Part shown: positions 24,393 through 33,656 of the stretch, piece after piece
Numbering within the stretch: position 1 is the first letter of the stretch
Layout of the letters: each line of letters begins with the position of its first letter
Source: Filibacter tadaridae
GTDB taxonomy: Bacteria; Bacillota; Bacilli; Bacillales_A; Planococcaceae
Direction: 5' to 3'
DNA length: 64,000 nucleotides
Assembly (NCBI RefSeq): GCF_900609045.1
Contig: NZ_UXAV01000042.1
Span: forward strand, 496,001-560,000
Made by a program: the position numbers and the translations under genes
Notes under the pieces: generated by a model
Database searches by the model: none
Told to the model about the DNA's origin: nothing
Seen by the model: the letters and a program-made list of their open reading frames with translations, nothing else

Positions 24393-25087
24393 GCATCTTC
24401 CTCGCTTTCTGCTCCGACTAGTGCTGTCCCGATTCTGACATGGGTTGCACCTTCCTCGATAGCGATAATGTAGTCATTTGACATTCCCATTGACAAACCG
24501 TTACAAGGCGCGTGCGGTAGCTGTTGAGCGGCTATCTTGTCCCTTAACTCTCTAAGGGAACGGAAAACGGAACGGATTAAGTCGGAATCCTCGGTGAAAG
24601 GAGCCATGGTCATCAAACCGACAACTCGAATTTTATCGAATGCGCCCAGCTCATTAACGAAGTTCTGTAACTCATTTGGAGTAACACCCGACTTTGTTTC
24701 TTCGCCAGAAACATTTACTTGTATGAAGCACTCCAGTGTACGGGAAGCCCGTTTCTGAATTTCTTTTGCAATACTCAATTTATCAACAGAATGTAAGTAA
24801 TCAGTCGTATCAACAATATCTTTAACTTTTCTGCTTTGGACATTGCCAATGAAATGCCATACTGCTTTTGTTTGTATCTTTTGCTGTTTGTTCAAAAGCT
24901 CTTCTGCACGATTTTCACCAAGATTGACGATGTTCGCTTCCAACACTTTTGAGGCATGTGTTGCGGTGACTTGCTTTGTAACAGCTACGACTGTAATTTC
25001 CGAACTATTTCGTCCGGTGCGTTTACAGACTTCTCGAATGTCTTCTTCAATTTTCTGTATTCTCGTTTGAAGATTGCCCATAGTCAT
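24389..25087 (-). CDS. ylmE: YggS-family PLP homeostasis protein YlmE
   Basis: Pyridoxal-phosphate-binding protein with an alanine-racemase-like barrel, implicated in PLP and amino-acid balance. About 232 aa; the PLP Lys is in VVAVTKQV (about residue 38), with [10 protein letters not shown] after it. Three starts are possible (GTG 25090, ATG 25087, ATG 25081) and none has a strong Shine-Dalgarno. A near-consensus promoter lies immediately upstream. Confidence 0.92.
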   Translation of the reverse strand: MTMGNLQTRIQKIEEDIREVCKRTGRNSSEITVVAVTKQVTATHASKVLEANIVNLGENRAEELLNKQQKIQTKAVWHFIGNVQSRKVKDIVDTTDYLHSVDKLSIAKEIQKRASRTLECFIQVNVSGEETKSGVTPNELQNFVNELGAFDKIRVVGLMTMAPFTEDSDLIRSVFRSLRELRDKIAAQQLPHAPCNGLSMGMSNDYIIAIEEGATHVRIGTALVGAESEEDA

Positions 25088-25114
25088 CACTACTTTTCAT
25101 CTTTTGTTGTCCCT

Positions 25115-25143
25115 ATTGTAACAAGTGGTAGTCTACTTATCAA
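25115..25143 (-). promoter_or_regulatory. Sigma-A promoter before ylmE
   Basis: TTGATA (25138-25143), 17-base spacer, TACAAT (25115-25120) with a TGn extension, on the minus strand. It starts the ylmE-sepF-ylmG-ylmH-divIVA transcript about 28 bases before ylmE. Confidence 0.8.
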
Positions 25144-25150
25144 TGATAAT

Positions 25151-25402
25151 TCACTTTTTCCCGCTTCTCTTGCCGATGAGGACTATATCCTTACCGATTG
25201 TTGTAACATCTTCAAGCCGAACCTTTCTGGTATCTTTATCCTTATCTTTCATATCAAAAAATATACTTCGGTCTCCACCGCCGATATGTAATAACTCCAC
25301 TTTACCCGTTTCAATATCGATGGTTGCATCTTGTACATATCCAAGGAATGCTCCCTTCGTAGCATCAATGACTTCTTTTTTCTGAATTTCGGAAAACCTC
25401 AT
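25151..25402 (-). CDS. ylmC: YlmC/YmxH-family PRC-barrel protein
   Basis: 83 aa PRC-barrel-like protein of the YlmC/YmxH sporulation-associated family; function unknown. It starts MRFSEIQKKEVIDATKGAFLG and has GGGAGGG upstream. In B. subtilis ylmD lies between ylmC and ylmE; that gene is absent here. Confidence 0.88.
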   Translation of the reverse strand: MRFSEIQKKEVIDATKGAFLGYVQDATIDIETGKVELLHIGGGDRSIFFDMKDKDKDTRKVRLEDVTTIGKDIVLIGKRSGKK

Positions 25403-25442
25403 CTAAATCCCTCCCTACCCCACTATATGTCGGTGTACAGAA

Positions 25443-25475
25443 AAAAACGCAAAACAGGAATAGTTTTGCGTTTTT
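25443..25475 (-). terminator. Terminator between sigG and ylmC
   Basis: Thirteen-base perfect arms (25443-25455 and 25463-25475) with A/T-rich outer ends, giving a T-run in either direction. It ends the spoIIG-sigG transcript before ylmC. Confidence 0.85.
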
Positions 25476-25488
25476 ATATTAATTAATT

Positions 25489-25707
25489 GCGCCTCGGCGT
25501 GATTGCGTCTAGATTTTGAATTAATCTTGTGCATTCAGGACGCGGGTATGCAACGGGGATAGATTGAACTCCATCTTTCTTTATTGCCGCAGTATGCGGC
25601 GTTCTTAGTCTGAGATCCTCTATTCAGCTGGGGGTTTAACCCCCACTGAATTGAATGTATCTTTGGCGCTCATCCCGCCACTTATGTAAGTAGCGAGATG
25701 AATTAAG
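25489..25707. repeat. Intergenic repeat, family A, copy 1
   Basis: About 220 bases without a gene. It begins GCGCCTCGGCGTGATTGCGT, has a central palindrome built on TGGGGGTTTAACCCCCA (25622-25651), and ends with CATCCCGCCACTTATG and AATTAAGTTAA. The same blocks in the same order occur at 54960-55147; the palindrome type recurs at 63919-63953. It abuts the sigG stop. Confidence 0.85.
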
Positions 25708-26490
25708 TTAATTTTGTTCCATACCATCACGTATGATTTTCACCGCGTTCTTTTCAAGCCGAGAAATTTGTGCTTGTGAAATGCCTAGCTCTTTTGCAAT
25801 TTCAGTCTGTGTTTGTCCTAAATAAAACCGTTTTGATAAGATTGCTTGTTGTCGTTCATCCATTCCTGCAACCGTTTCTTTTACCGAAACATATGTCAGC
25901 CATCGTTCTTCTGATACTGTTTTGTCTTGTATTTGATCCATCATGAAGATGGGATCGCCTCCATCACCATTCATCGGCTCATGAAGCGACATCGGATCTT
26001 GAATCGCATCCAGCGCGAAAAGTATATCATCCGCGGGTATGCCCGTAATTTCAGCTAAGTCCGAAATCTTAGGTTCTTTCTGATTGTCGTTAATGAATTG
26101 TTCTTTTGCACGTATCGCTTTATACGCAATATCGCGCTGGGACCTTGAAACTCTAATGGAATGATGGTCCCGAAGATGTCTTTTTATTTCTCCGATAATC
26201 ATTGGCACAGCGTATGTCGAAAATCGTACATTGTGCTTTAAATCGAAGTTATCAATCGATTTGAGAAGGCCTATGCAACCTACCTGAAACAAATCATCTG
26301 CTTGTTCACCTCTGTAAGCAAATCTTTGGACTAGACTTAAGACTAATCTTAAATTTCCTACAACCAACTCGTCTCTTGCTGAATGATCACCACTTTGTAA
26401 TCTTATAAACGTCGACTTCATCACTTCATTCGTGAGCAACGGCAATTGTGACGTATCAATACCGCAGATCTCAACTCTTGTACGTACCAT
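25708..26490 (-). CDS. sigG: Sporulation sigma factor SigG (late forespore)
   Basis: Directs late forespore gene expression. 260 aa, exactly the usual length, from the ATG at 26490 (GGAGG eight bases upstream); the frame to 26526 is leader. It begins VRTRVEICGIDTSQLPLL, with region 2 (DDLFQVGCIGLLKSID) and a region 4 helix-turn-helix (TQTEIAKELGISQAQISRLE). It lies directly after sigE and has its own sigma-F-type promoter. Confidence 0.97.
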   Translation of the reverse strand: MVRTRVEICGIDTSQLPLLTNEVMKSTFIRLQSGDHSARDELVVGNLRLVLSLVQRFAYRGEQADDLFQVGCIGLLKSIDNFDLKHNVRFSTYAVPMIIGEIKRHLRDHHSIRVSRSQRDIAYKAIRAKEQFINDNQKEPKISDLAEITGIPADDILFALDAIQDPMSLHEPMNGDGGDPIFMMDQIQDKTVSEERWLTYVSVKETVAGMDERQQAILSKRFYLGQTQTEIAKELGISQAQISRLEKNAVKIIRDGMEQN

Positions 26491-26528
26491 TGGCTTTTCC
26501 TCCGCATTCTGTAGATGACTGTACAAAA

Positions 26529-26557
26529 TAGTCTGTCCCCAGTCGTGCAGAATATGC
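26529..26557 (-). promoter_or_regulatory. Sigma-F-type promoter for sigG
   Basis: On the minus strand GCATA (26553-26557) is followed after 14 bases by GGACAGACTA (26529-26538), which fits the sigma-F -10 pattern GGnnAnAnTA. This matches the known forespore control of sigG in B. subtilis. Confidence 0.75.
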
Positions 26558-26584
26558 GGAAAACCGGTTCGCCAATTTCAACCA

Positions 26585-27295
26585 TTATGCAATTGGGTGG
26601 TTCAATCGCTCTCGTAAATCGGTGATAATTTTCTTTTCAAGTCGTGAAATATAGGACTGGGATATTCCTAGTAATTCAGCAACTTCTTTTTGTGTCATTT
26701 CAATTTTACCGGTTAAACCGAAACGGCAGCCCATAATATAGCGCTCTCGTTCATCCAACGTTGAAATGGCTTCAATCATATGCTGACGTTCGATTTTCTT
26801 TTCTACATCATCAATAATAATATGCGCATCTGTTCCAAGAATATCCGATAGTAATAATTCATTTCCATCCGCATCTGAGTTGAGCGGTTCGTCAAATGAA
26901 ATTTCTGATTTTGTCCGGTTTGTTTTGCGCAAATGCATAAGAATCTCATTTTCGATACAACGGGATGCGTAAGTTGCCAATTTAATGTTTTTATCGACTT
27001 TAAATGTTTCAATCGCTTTTATGAGCCCGATGGCACCAATGCTAATGAGGTCCTCGATATGTGTATTCGTATTATCAAAGCGTCTGGCAATGTAAACAAC
27101 TAACCGCAGATTTTTTTCAATCAGCGTATCACGTGCAGTCAAATCGCCTTCCATAAAAGCGTGGATTGTCTTTGCTTCTTCTTCTCTCGTCAATGGTTTT
27201 GGTAATGATTCATGTCCTCCGATGTAGTATGTGCCATTTTTCCGCTTAAAAAAACTCAGCAGCTGTGAAAACCAATTTTTCATTTTAAGCAACAT
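26585..27295 (-). CDS. sigE: Pro-sigma-E, early mother-cell sigma factor
   Basis: Controls early mother-cell transcription after proteolytic activation by SpoIIGA. 236 aa: a short amphipathic pro-sequence ([20 protein letters not shown]) followed by TYYIGG near the expected processing site, region 2 with [16 protein letters not shown], and a C-terminal helix-turn-helix ([20 protein letters not shown]). The ATG overlaps the spoIIGA end by 11 bases and has GGGGGAA upstream. Confidence 0.97.
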   Translation of the reverse strand: MLLKMKNWFSQLLSFFKRKNGTYYIGGHESLPKPLTREEEAKTIHAFMEGDLTARDTLIEKNLRLVVYIARRFDNTNTHIEDLISIGAIGLIKAIETFKVDKNIKLATYASRCIENEILMHLRKTNRTKSEISFDEPLNSDADGNELLLSDILGTDAHIIIDDVEKKIERQHMIEAISTLDERERYIMGCRFGLTGKIEMTQKEVAELLGISQSYISRLEKKIITDLRERLNHPIA

Positions 27296-28139
27296 GTACA
27301 GTTCCCCCTTCTTCGATTAATGATTCCATTGCAGTGATGTGTAATATGGCTCCGACACCATCTGGATAACGGCGGTCTTTTTTTGTGAATACGATATAAC
27401 CCGGTTCCAGCCTCCTTTCTTCCTGGATTGTCCACTGTTCAAACTTAAAGCCGATTGCCCATGATTGACCTTGTACGGTTAACAATCTAACCAGTCGCAT
27501 GTCTTTATGATAGACATCTGGAAATCCGGATAACTCAGGTGAACCATGTGTATCCCATTCCAATAATGGTGTTTTCAAGTTTTCAGGAATAGCTTTTTCC
27601 ACTGTGTGAAAAGAGACAAAATGAACAGGAGCACCTGATAATGGTTCTGTGCAACTATTGCCTGGATCAACAAACACCTTTACCGGGATATCATGTCCCC
27701 AAATACGCAGGACGGACGTCGATTTTAGAGAAGCCACTTGACGAGTTGTCCTAACATCCGACCATTTCTTTTTCATAAAGTAAAGTGATACATAAGCGAC
27801 TACCGCATAAGTGATGACGGTCAAAGGCGTTGTGGATAGGCTGGTTCGATATTGGAAAACGGTTAATAGCCCACCTGCAAATACTGCCCCTATTAATACC
27901 GTTGAAGCAGATTTTTTCCATGGCTCAAACGAACTGCCAAATGCAATACCTGTCATAATCACGAACGAAATGACAATTACAAAGATCGATGAAGGAAGTA
28001 ACGTAACCGGGACGGCTCCTGCAAATGAAGCAAGTAATAGACGTTTGCGGGTAGCTTGAACGTTTCCCACTTTGTTTGCGAATGAAAGGATTGCATAATT
28101 GAACAGCATGTTGACGCCAACAATGAGTTCTCCGTACAT
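27285..28139 (-). CDS. spoIIGA: SpoIIGA, pro-sigma-E processing aspartic peptidase
   Basis: Membrane protease that activates pro-sigma-E after a forespore signal. 284 aa from the ATG at 28139 (GGAGGG upstream); the longer frame to 28226 is upstream DNA. Five hydrophobic segments fill about 1-150, then the soluble protease domain has the catalytic Asp in [15 protein letters not shown]. Translationally coupled to sigE. Confidence 0.94.
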   Translation of the reverse strand: MYGELIVGVNMLFNYAILSFANKVGNVQATRKRLLLASFAGAVPVTLLPSSIFVIVISFVIMTGIAFGSSFEPWKKSASTVLIGAVFAGGLLTVFQYRTSLSTTPLTVITYAVVAYVSLYFMKKKWSDVRTTRQVASLKSTSVLRIWGHDIPVKVFVDPGNSCTEPLSGAPVHFVSFHTVEKAIPENLKTPLLEWDTHGSPELSGFPDVYHKDMRLVRLLTVQGQSWAIGFKFEQWTIQEERRLEPGYIVFTKKDRRYPDGVGAILHITAMESLIEEGGTVHVA

Positions 28140-28187
28140 CGTCCACCCTCCTTGTCTACAACGATAACAAACCTTCTTTGAAATGTT

Positions 28188-28225
28188 TGTCGGAATGAGG
28201 ATGAATGTTGAAAAAGAAATCGACA
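28188..28225 (-). promoter_or_regulatory. Possible Spo0A boxes upstream of spoIIGA
   Basis: TGTCGGA (plus strand, 28188-28194) and TGTCGAT (minus strand, 28219-28225) each match the 0A box TGTCGAA at six of seven bases, 50-90 bases before spoIIGA. The spoIIG operon is Spo0A-activated in B. subtilis. No convincing -10/-35 pair was identified. Confidence 0.35.
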
Positions 28226-28294
28226 ACTTTCGCTTGGTGAAAGTTATGCGTGTAAATGTTCATGTAAAGAAATCCATTGAATCCGCTGCTGCGC

Positions 28295-28332
28295 CAGGTG
28301 CTGACGCCATTTGTGAATTGTCGCAGCACCTG
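28295..28332. other. Inverted repeat between ftsZ and spoIIGA
   Basis: Perfect 9-base arms CAGGTGCTG/CAGCACCTG separated by 20 bases, without a T-run. It could be an operator or an RNA hairpin; nothing identifies its role. Confidence 0.4.
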
Positions 28333-28349
28333 ACGCTGAATACAAGAAA

Positions 28350-28397
28350 ACAAAAAAGCCTTCGGGAAAGTGACTTACACTTTCCCGAAGGCTTTTT
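28350..28397 (-). terminator. Terminator after ftsZ
   Basis: Perfect 20-bp stem (28353-28372 with 28378-28397) with a 5-base loop, followed by T-rich sequence on the minus strand. It ends the long dcw transcript. Confidence 0.95.
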
Positions 28398-28424
28398 ATG
28401 GTCGAAAGAAATCGGCGCTATCAA

Positions 28425-29603
28425 TTATTTCCGGCGTTGACGATTCCGTAAAAATGTTGGAATATCCAATCCGTCATCAGGCTGTCCTGATTGTTGTTGC
28501 TGACGAGCAGGCTCCTGTTGTTGCTGTACATGCGATGTTTCTTCTCTACGCTCACGTACCTGCGGCTGATGGCTAGGTTGTGTCTCACGGGCCTGTGGGC
28601 GGCTTGCGCCGAATCCAGAACTTCTTGCTGACCTAGGTTGCGTAAGTTGTTCGTCATTGAAGCCGGTCGCAATAACCGTAACAATAATTTCATCTTTCAA
28701 ATTATCATTGATGACAGAACCGAAAATCATATTCACATCCTCATCTGATGCAGATGCAACGATGTCCGCCGCTTCCTGCACTTCGAACAGACTCAGATTC
28801 GATCCGCCTGTGATATTCATAAGGACACCTTTAGCACCGTCAATAGACGTTTCAAGTAGCGGGCTGGAAATCGCTTTTTTAGCAGCTTCTGATGCCCGAT
28901 TCTCACCTGTCGACATACCGATTCCCATAAGTGCTGATCCTTTGTTCGACATGATTGTTTTCACGTCTGCGAAATCCAGGTTAATAAGACCTGGTACTGC
29001 AATAAGGTCAGATATACCTTGAACACCTTGACGAAGTACATTGTCCGCTTCGCGGAATGCTTCGAGCATCGGCGTATTTTTATCAACGATTTCAAGCAAT
29101 TTGTCATTTGGAATCACAATAAGAGTATCGACTGACTCTTTCATAGCGGTGATGCCGCCAATTGCCTGTGTTGAACGTTTCCGTCCTTCAAAAGTGAAAG
29201 GTCTTGTTACAACCCCGACTGTAAGTGCGCCGATATCTTTTGCAATTTGTGCAATAACCGGAGCTGCTCCTGTTCCAGTTCCCCCACCCATTCCAGCAGT
29301 GACAAATACCATATCGGCGCCACGCAATGCTTCTTCAAGTTGTTCTTTACTTTCTTCTGCCGCTTTTTTCCCGACTTCCGGATTTGCACCGGCTCCAAGT
29401 CCACGTGTCAACTTGCCACCAATTTGCAACTTCACTTCAGCACTTGATAGATTAAGAGCTTGTGCATCTGTATTTACTGCAATGAATTCCACACCTTGTA
29501 CACCGTGTTCAATCATACGATTTACCGCGTTATTACCACCACCGCCAACACCAATTACTTTTATAACTGCAAGTGCATCGACGTTCGTATCAAATTCCAA
29601 CAT
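28425..29603 (-). CDS. ftsZ: FtsZ tubulin-like division GTPase
   Basis: Polymerises at mid-cell to form the Z-ring. 392 aa; the tubulin signature [10 protein letters not shown] is near residue 108, the N-terminal GTP site is [15 protein letters not shown], and a Gln-rich flexible linker leads to the C-terminal peptide [16 protein letters not shown] that binds FtsA and SepF. ATG with AGGAGG. It is the last gene of the division cluster. Confidence 0.98.
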   Translation of the reverse strand: MLEFDTNVDALAVIKVIGVGGGGNNAVNRMIEHGVQGVEFIAVNTDAQALNLSSAEVKLQIGGKLTRGLGAGANPEVGKKAAEESKEQLEEALRGADMVFVTAGMGGGTGTGAAPVIAQIAKDIGALTVGVVTRPFTFEGRKRSTQAIGGITAMKESVDTLIVIPNDKLLEIVDKNTPMLEAFREADNVLRQGVQGISDLIAVPGLINLDFADVKTIMSNKGSALMGIGMSTGENRASEAAKKAISSPLLETSIDGAKGVLMNITGGSNLSLFEVQEAADIVASASDEDVNMIFGSVINDNLKDEIIVTVIATGFNDEQLTQPRSARSSGFGASRPQARETQPSHQPQVRERREETSHVQQQQEPARQQQQSGQPDDGLDIPTFLRNRQRRK

Positions 29604-29651
29604 CGTCTCTCCTCCTAATCCATCTCATCCATCTCTAATGAAACTTTTCAT

Positions 29652-30935
29652 TCATTCAAAAAAATTATCGAATACTTTTTTAGCCCGATTTAAAAGACCG
29701 GGTTTATTTTGCTGTTTTTGTTCAACCTTTTTTTTCTTGTGAACTGGAGCTTGTCCATTATTTTCACTGACAGCTACAGTCGATGACTCCGGTGTGTGAC
29801 CGAAATATTCATCTTGCATATGAGCATAACGTATTAGCCCCACTGCTGTCGTATACATTGGCTCCCTTACACCGATATATTCTGGTGTATGGATACGGAC
29901 TCTCGTTTTTAATACATGTCTTGCCAATTGGAGTAGCCCGTCCATTTTTGTAATTCCACCAGTTAGTACTACACCACCCGGCAAATCATTGATGCCCATT
30001 TTGTAGAACTCTTCAAGAACCAAGTCAAAAAGTTCTTCCAGTCGAACACCAATGATTTCAGAAATATAGCGCTGGCTATATTGGTCTTTTGAATCCACCC
30101 CGATAACAGGGACTTCAAACAATTCATCGTCGGACGCATCATCGTAAAACGCATGTCCATACTGATGTTTGATCTTACGCGCCTGCTCTGTTGGTGTCTT
30201 TAAAACAATCGATAAATCTTTTGTAATATGATCACCGCCAACAGGAATTACAGCAGTGGACATAAAACGATTCTCTCCAAAGATTGCTATTGTCGTAGAA
30301 CCCCCACCAATATCAATATACGCCGTACCATGATTCTTTTCATCATCTGTTAAGGCGAATGTACCTGCTGCAAGCGGTTGTAAGTAGATTTCCCGTATAT
30401 CCAGTCCTGCCCGTTCCACGCAACGTAGAATGTTATGTACGAGCGTTTTTGGTGTTGTAATCAGTGTACCATCCATTTCGAGCCGGACACCGATCATTCC
30501 GCGCGGATCTGTTATTTCATCGTAATCATCAACAATAAATTGCTTAGGGATGATGTTGATGATTTCTCGTTCAGGCGGGACGGACATCACCTGTGCCGAT
30601 TTCATAACCCGATCAAGATCATCGTCTGTAATTTCCCGGTTTTCCGAGTTTACAGCCACGACCCCTTTCACATCTTGCAAGACAACACCATTTGCCGGTA
30701 TGCCTAAAATGACTTCCTGAATTTGCATACCAATCATTCGTTCAGCTTGGTCTACCGCTTTACGAATCGATTGGACCGTTGCATCGATATCGATGATTGT
30801 CCCTTTCCGGATACCTGCGGATTGAACATTTCCAACTCCGATTACATGCAATGCCCCGCCATCCACTTCGCCAATCAATACTTTAATTGTTGATGAACCT
30901 ATATCAAGTGAAACGTATAATTCTGACTGACTCAA
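29652..30935 (-). CDS. ftsA: FtsA actin-like division protein
   Basis: Anchors FtsZ to the membrane. 427 aa actin fold with phosphate motifs SLDIGSSTIKVLIGE and YIDIGGGSTTIAIFGE, and a basic amphipathic C-terminal helix (LLNRAKKVFDNFF). The start is TTG at 30935, nine bases from AGGAGG. Followed by ftsZ after 48 bases. Confidence 0.97.
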   Translation of the reverse strand: MSQSELYVSLDIGSSTIKVLIGEVDGGALHVIGVGNVQSAGIRKGTIIDIDATVQSIRKAVDQAERMIGMQIQEVILGIPANGVVLQDVKGVVAVNSENREITDDDLDRVMKSAQVMSVPPEREIINIIPKQFIVDDYDEITDPRGMIGVRLEMDGTLITTPKTLVHNILRCVERAGLDIREIYLQPLAAGTFALTDDEKNHGTAYIDIGGGSTTIAIFGENRFMSTAVIPVGGDHITKDLSIVLKTPTEQARKIKHQYGHAFYDDASDDELFEVPVIGVDSKDQYSQRYISEIIGVRLEELFDLVLEEFYKMGINDLPGGVVLTGGITKMDGLLQLARHVLKTRVRIHTPEYIGVREPMYTTAVGLIRYAHMQDEYFGHTPESSTVAVSENNGQAPVHKKKKVEQKQQNKPGLLNRAKKVFDNFFE

Positions 30936-31013
30936 CTATCGGCACCTCCTAAAACAACTCTTAAACCCCATTCTATTGTATTACGACCGTATTGTCTAAA
31001 TATTTTCGACATA

Positions 31014-31400
31014 CTAGCTCAAATCCTTTCTTTCAGGAACATTCGTATTCAACTTTTTTTCGCGATCCGTCCATTTAGCCAGAAGGATTCTTCTAATCAC
31101 TGCAATATTTTGAAATAACCTTACACCAAATGCGAATACGGCTGCAAGATACAAATCGACTCCGAGATGCACACCCAGAAATGCCAATGCAGCTGCCAGT
31201 GCAATATTAAAAAAGAATCCTGACACAAATACCTTATCGTCATAAACTTGTTGTAAATGTGCTCGAATTCCGCCGAAAAGTGTATCGAGCGCAGCTAATA
31301 CTGCAATTGATAAGTAATTGCCATATACTTGCGGAATTTGTAAATCTGAAACTAAACCTAGTGAAATCCCGAGAACAAGCCCGAGTAAAGGCAACCACAT
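31014..31400 (-). CDS. sbp: Small basic protein Sbp (DUF1290 membrane protein)
   Basis: 128 aa membrane protein conserved upstream of ftsA in Bacillales; function unknown. It begins MWLPLLGLVLGISLGL and has four hydrophobic segments with a charged tail. The ATG at 31400 is preferred to the ATG at 31406, which sits on top of AAAGGGGA. Confidence 0.9.
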   Translation of the reverse strand: MWLPLLGLVLGISLGLVSDLQIPQVYGNYLSIAVLAALDTLFGGIRAHLQQVYDDKVFVSGFFFNIALAAALAFLGVHLGVDLYLAAVFAFGVRLFQNIAVIRRILLAKWTDREKKLNTNVPERKDLS

Positions 31401-31402
31401 TG

Positions 31403-32122
31403 TCATTCCCCTTTCGGTATTTCTTTTAGGAACTCATTCTTAAATTTCTCTGTCCACCCTGAAATTTTCAATTCCTGAATTGGTTTTCCTATATCCAGTG
31501 TAAAGTTATCAAGATAAAAATCATCTTGAATCGTTGAAGCTGATAAGAAATTATATAACTTTTCGCTATCACTAAGTGTAGGCGAAATTATTTTCATCGT
31601 AAATGGCGGAGTCGCTATATTTATTCCATTCACAGCTGTTACACCATTGATGTCCCGTATTGAGCTTAAAGTAGTGTAACGTTTCCCATCTATTTCAAGG
31701 ACAATTCCTTTAAAACGATTTAACTCATTGACAAATCGGGTAAGTAAATCAGGCGAGATGCCCGTTATCGGTATACCAAACGCCACACTTTCAGCGGATG
31801 GCCGCACTTCAACGATGATACCGGGCCCAATAGTATCCATTCTACCTGCTTGCCGATTCAATTTATCGACTGTTGTCGAGAGTGCTTGTCCTGCATTCTC
31901 GTTATTTAGTGATTCGTATGTATGGATTGTTTTATCGAGTTCCCGAATTTCGGACAACAATTCGGAATGACTTTGTTTTTCAGAAGATAACTCTTTACGA
32001 ATTGCCCAGATGTCCCTTGTATCACGTATCTCAGGAACTTTCAGCGTATTATATTGGACGGCAGTCATAAATCCGACAATAAGCAGAATCAATGTGAATC
32101 TCCAATGTATCGTTTTTCTCAT
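31403..32122 (-). CDS. ylxX: DUF881 protein (YlxX-like)
   Basis: 239 aa with one N-terminal membrane helix, a coiled coil (about 45-80) and a DUF881 domain facing outside. The start at 32122 has AGGAGG upstream. Together with the next gene it forms the paralogous pair found between divIB and sbp in B. subtilis; a role in division or the envelope is assumed from context only. Confidence 0.88.
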   Translation of the reverse strand: MRKTIHWRFTLILLIVGFMTAVQYNTLKVPEIRDTRDIWAIRKELSSEKQSHSELLSEIRELDKTIHTYESLNNENAGQALSTTVDKLNRQAGRMDTIGPGIIVEVRPSAESVAFGIPITGISPDLLTRFVNELNRFKGIVLEIDGKRYTTLSSIRDINGVTAVNGINIATPPFTMKIISPTLSDSEKLYNFLSASTIQDDFYLDNFTLDIGKPIQELKISGWTEKFKNEFLKEIPKGE

Positions 32123-32144
32123 CCGTCCAACCTCCTCGCGCAAA

Positions 32145-32876
32145 TTAACTCTCGTTTCGTAATGCTGATAAACGAAGATCCTTCACTTGCTCCGTCGTAA
32201 CAATAATATTATCCCGAATTAGGCTGTCAATTACACCACCCTTCAAATGTAATGAAGCTGATAGGACGTCCGTGTCACCGATTGCTTCAATCACAAACGG
32301 CGCAGGAAAGGTTCTACCGTCCACAGTAATAACCGGACCCGTACATTTAATGTAAGCGTCTGAAGTAATTCTTTGACCGTTAATCGCTAATCCCTGCGCC
32401 CCTGAAATTGTCAGTTCATTGACAACGCGAAGAATATGGCTTTCGTGAACAATATAATCATTAGGATTTTGCTCTACTGGATCATAATCCGCATCTTGTA
32501 ATGTCACACGAATACCTTGTCCCATCGCAGGAACGACGCCAAGCAGCAGCCGAAGGTCTTTTGCCTCTTCAACTAGACCTGCATGTTCTTCTTCCCTATT
32601 GGAGAAAGATTGTTCGTATTTTCGTATCTTCTCCTGCTTGGCGGCGATCTCATCTGATAGTTCTTTATTTCTTTCTTGCTGATTGATTAAACTTTCGCGG
32701 TATTGCTCTTCTTGGGCAAAAGCGGCTGACTTAATACTTCCTGGCTCACCGCTCTTTCCGAGAGTTCGATAAGAAAATGCCAAAATGAAACCGAGGACGA
32801 GGAAAACGACAGAAAAAAGAATACGCTTTCCACTTTTCTTATGTTCATCAGTTGTTTTCTTTATCAACGATTTCAC
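32145..32876 (-). CDS. ylxW: DUF881 protein (YlxW-like)
   Basis: Paralogue of the preceding entry: one N-terminal membrane helix (ILFSVVFLVLGFILAFSY), coiled coil (about 50-90) and DUF881 domain with ITVDGRTFPAPF. The GTG start at 32876 overlaps divIB by 29 bases; a TTG at 32867 is better spaced from AAGGTGA and may be the real start. Function unknown. Confidence 0.87.
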   Translation of the reverse strand: MKSLIKKTTDEHKKSGKRILFSVVFLVLGFILAFSYRTLGKSGEPGSIKSAAFAQEEQYRESLINQQERNKELSDEIAAKQEKIRKYEQSFSNREEEHAGLVEEAKDLRLLLGVVPAMGQGIRVTLQDADYDPVEQNPNDYIVHESHILRVVNELTISGAQGLAINGQRITSDAYIKCTGPVITVDGRTFPAPFVIEAIGDTDVLSASLHLKGGVIDSLIRDNIIVTTEQVKDLRLSALRNES

Positions 32877-33636
32877 CTTCTTCTTTCAACCCGTACACTT
32901 CACTGTACGGCGTGAAAAACACACCGACTTCCATATCAATAACACCTTTTTCAATCCCATTCAGCTGGGCAATTACACGGGGATAATAGTTCATTCTCTC
33001 GGCGAATGTAGAAAGATCTGCCCGAACCTCATATCCATCATCCATGTAAAGAATGATACTATCCTTATCTTCTTTTTTTCCTGCAAAGATAATTTCAGAA
33101 ATGAGTTGGTAAACGTGATCATCTATTTCCAGCAATTGTTTCGTTAAACGTTTTCGAACTGTGGAATCACCGAAGTCCTTAAGTACCGGCGCCTCTTCCT
33201 GGGGTATCAATTTTGCATTAGGAAATACTTCTCCATTTTCTAATAACAAGCTAAATTCCCCTTCATCTTCAAGGTAAGCAACCGTATCCCATTCCGTGAT
33301 TTTGATAGTAATATCCCTAAACTTTTTTCGGGATACCGAAACGGCTTTAACACCTTCGACTTTTTTCAATTTTTTTTCAACATCTGAAGAATTAAAATCC
33401 CATAAAGGCTCGTCCGGTGCAAGACCACTCATTCCTATGTAGAAGGCCTGGTCATGGAGCAGTGTAGAATTTACGCTAATCTTCCCAATTCGGCTAAGGG
33501 GCGATTGAAAATAGAGAATGGCAAGGAGAGCACAGACGAACACCGTCAAGATGAATAGAAATTTTTTATTTGCCTTTCTTCGACGTTTCTTTCGCATCGA
33601 CGGTATTCTTTCTTCGATATCAATGACCTTATCCAT
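32848..33636 (-). CDS. divIB: DivIB/FtsQ division protein
   Basis: Septal membrane protein that stabilises FtsL and DivIC and helps control septal wall synthesis. 262 aa: a basic cytoplasmic tail (MRKKRRRKANKK), one membrane helix (FLFILTVFVCALLAILYF), then a POTRA domain starting ISVNSTLLHDQAFYIG and a beta domain. ATG with GGGGGAG. In B. subtilis murG and murB precede it; here spoVE does directly. Confidence 0.93.
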   Translation of the reverse strand: MDKVIDIEERIPSMRKKRRRKANKKFLFILTVFVCALLAILYFQSPLSRIGKISVNSTLLHDQAFYIGMSGLAPDEPLWDFNSSDVEKKLKKVEGVKAVSVSRKKFRDITIKITEWDTVAYLEDEGEFSLLLENGEVFPNAKLIPQEEAPVLKDFGDSTVRKRLTKQLLEIDDHVYQLISEIIFAGKKEDKDSIILYMDDGYEVRADLSTFAERMNYYPRVIAQLNGIEKGVIDMEVGVFFTPYSEVYGLKEEGEIVDKENN

Positions 33637-33656
33637 CCCATCTCCCCCAATCCACT

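Noticed and set aside
29041-29742. 233-codon plus-strand open frame opposite ftsZ and ftsA
   Set aside because: It is antisense to two certain genes, is rich in Ser/Pro/Ala typical of reverse frames, and lacks a ribosome-binding site or family features.
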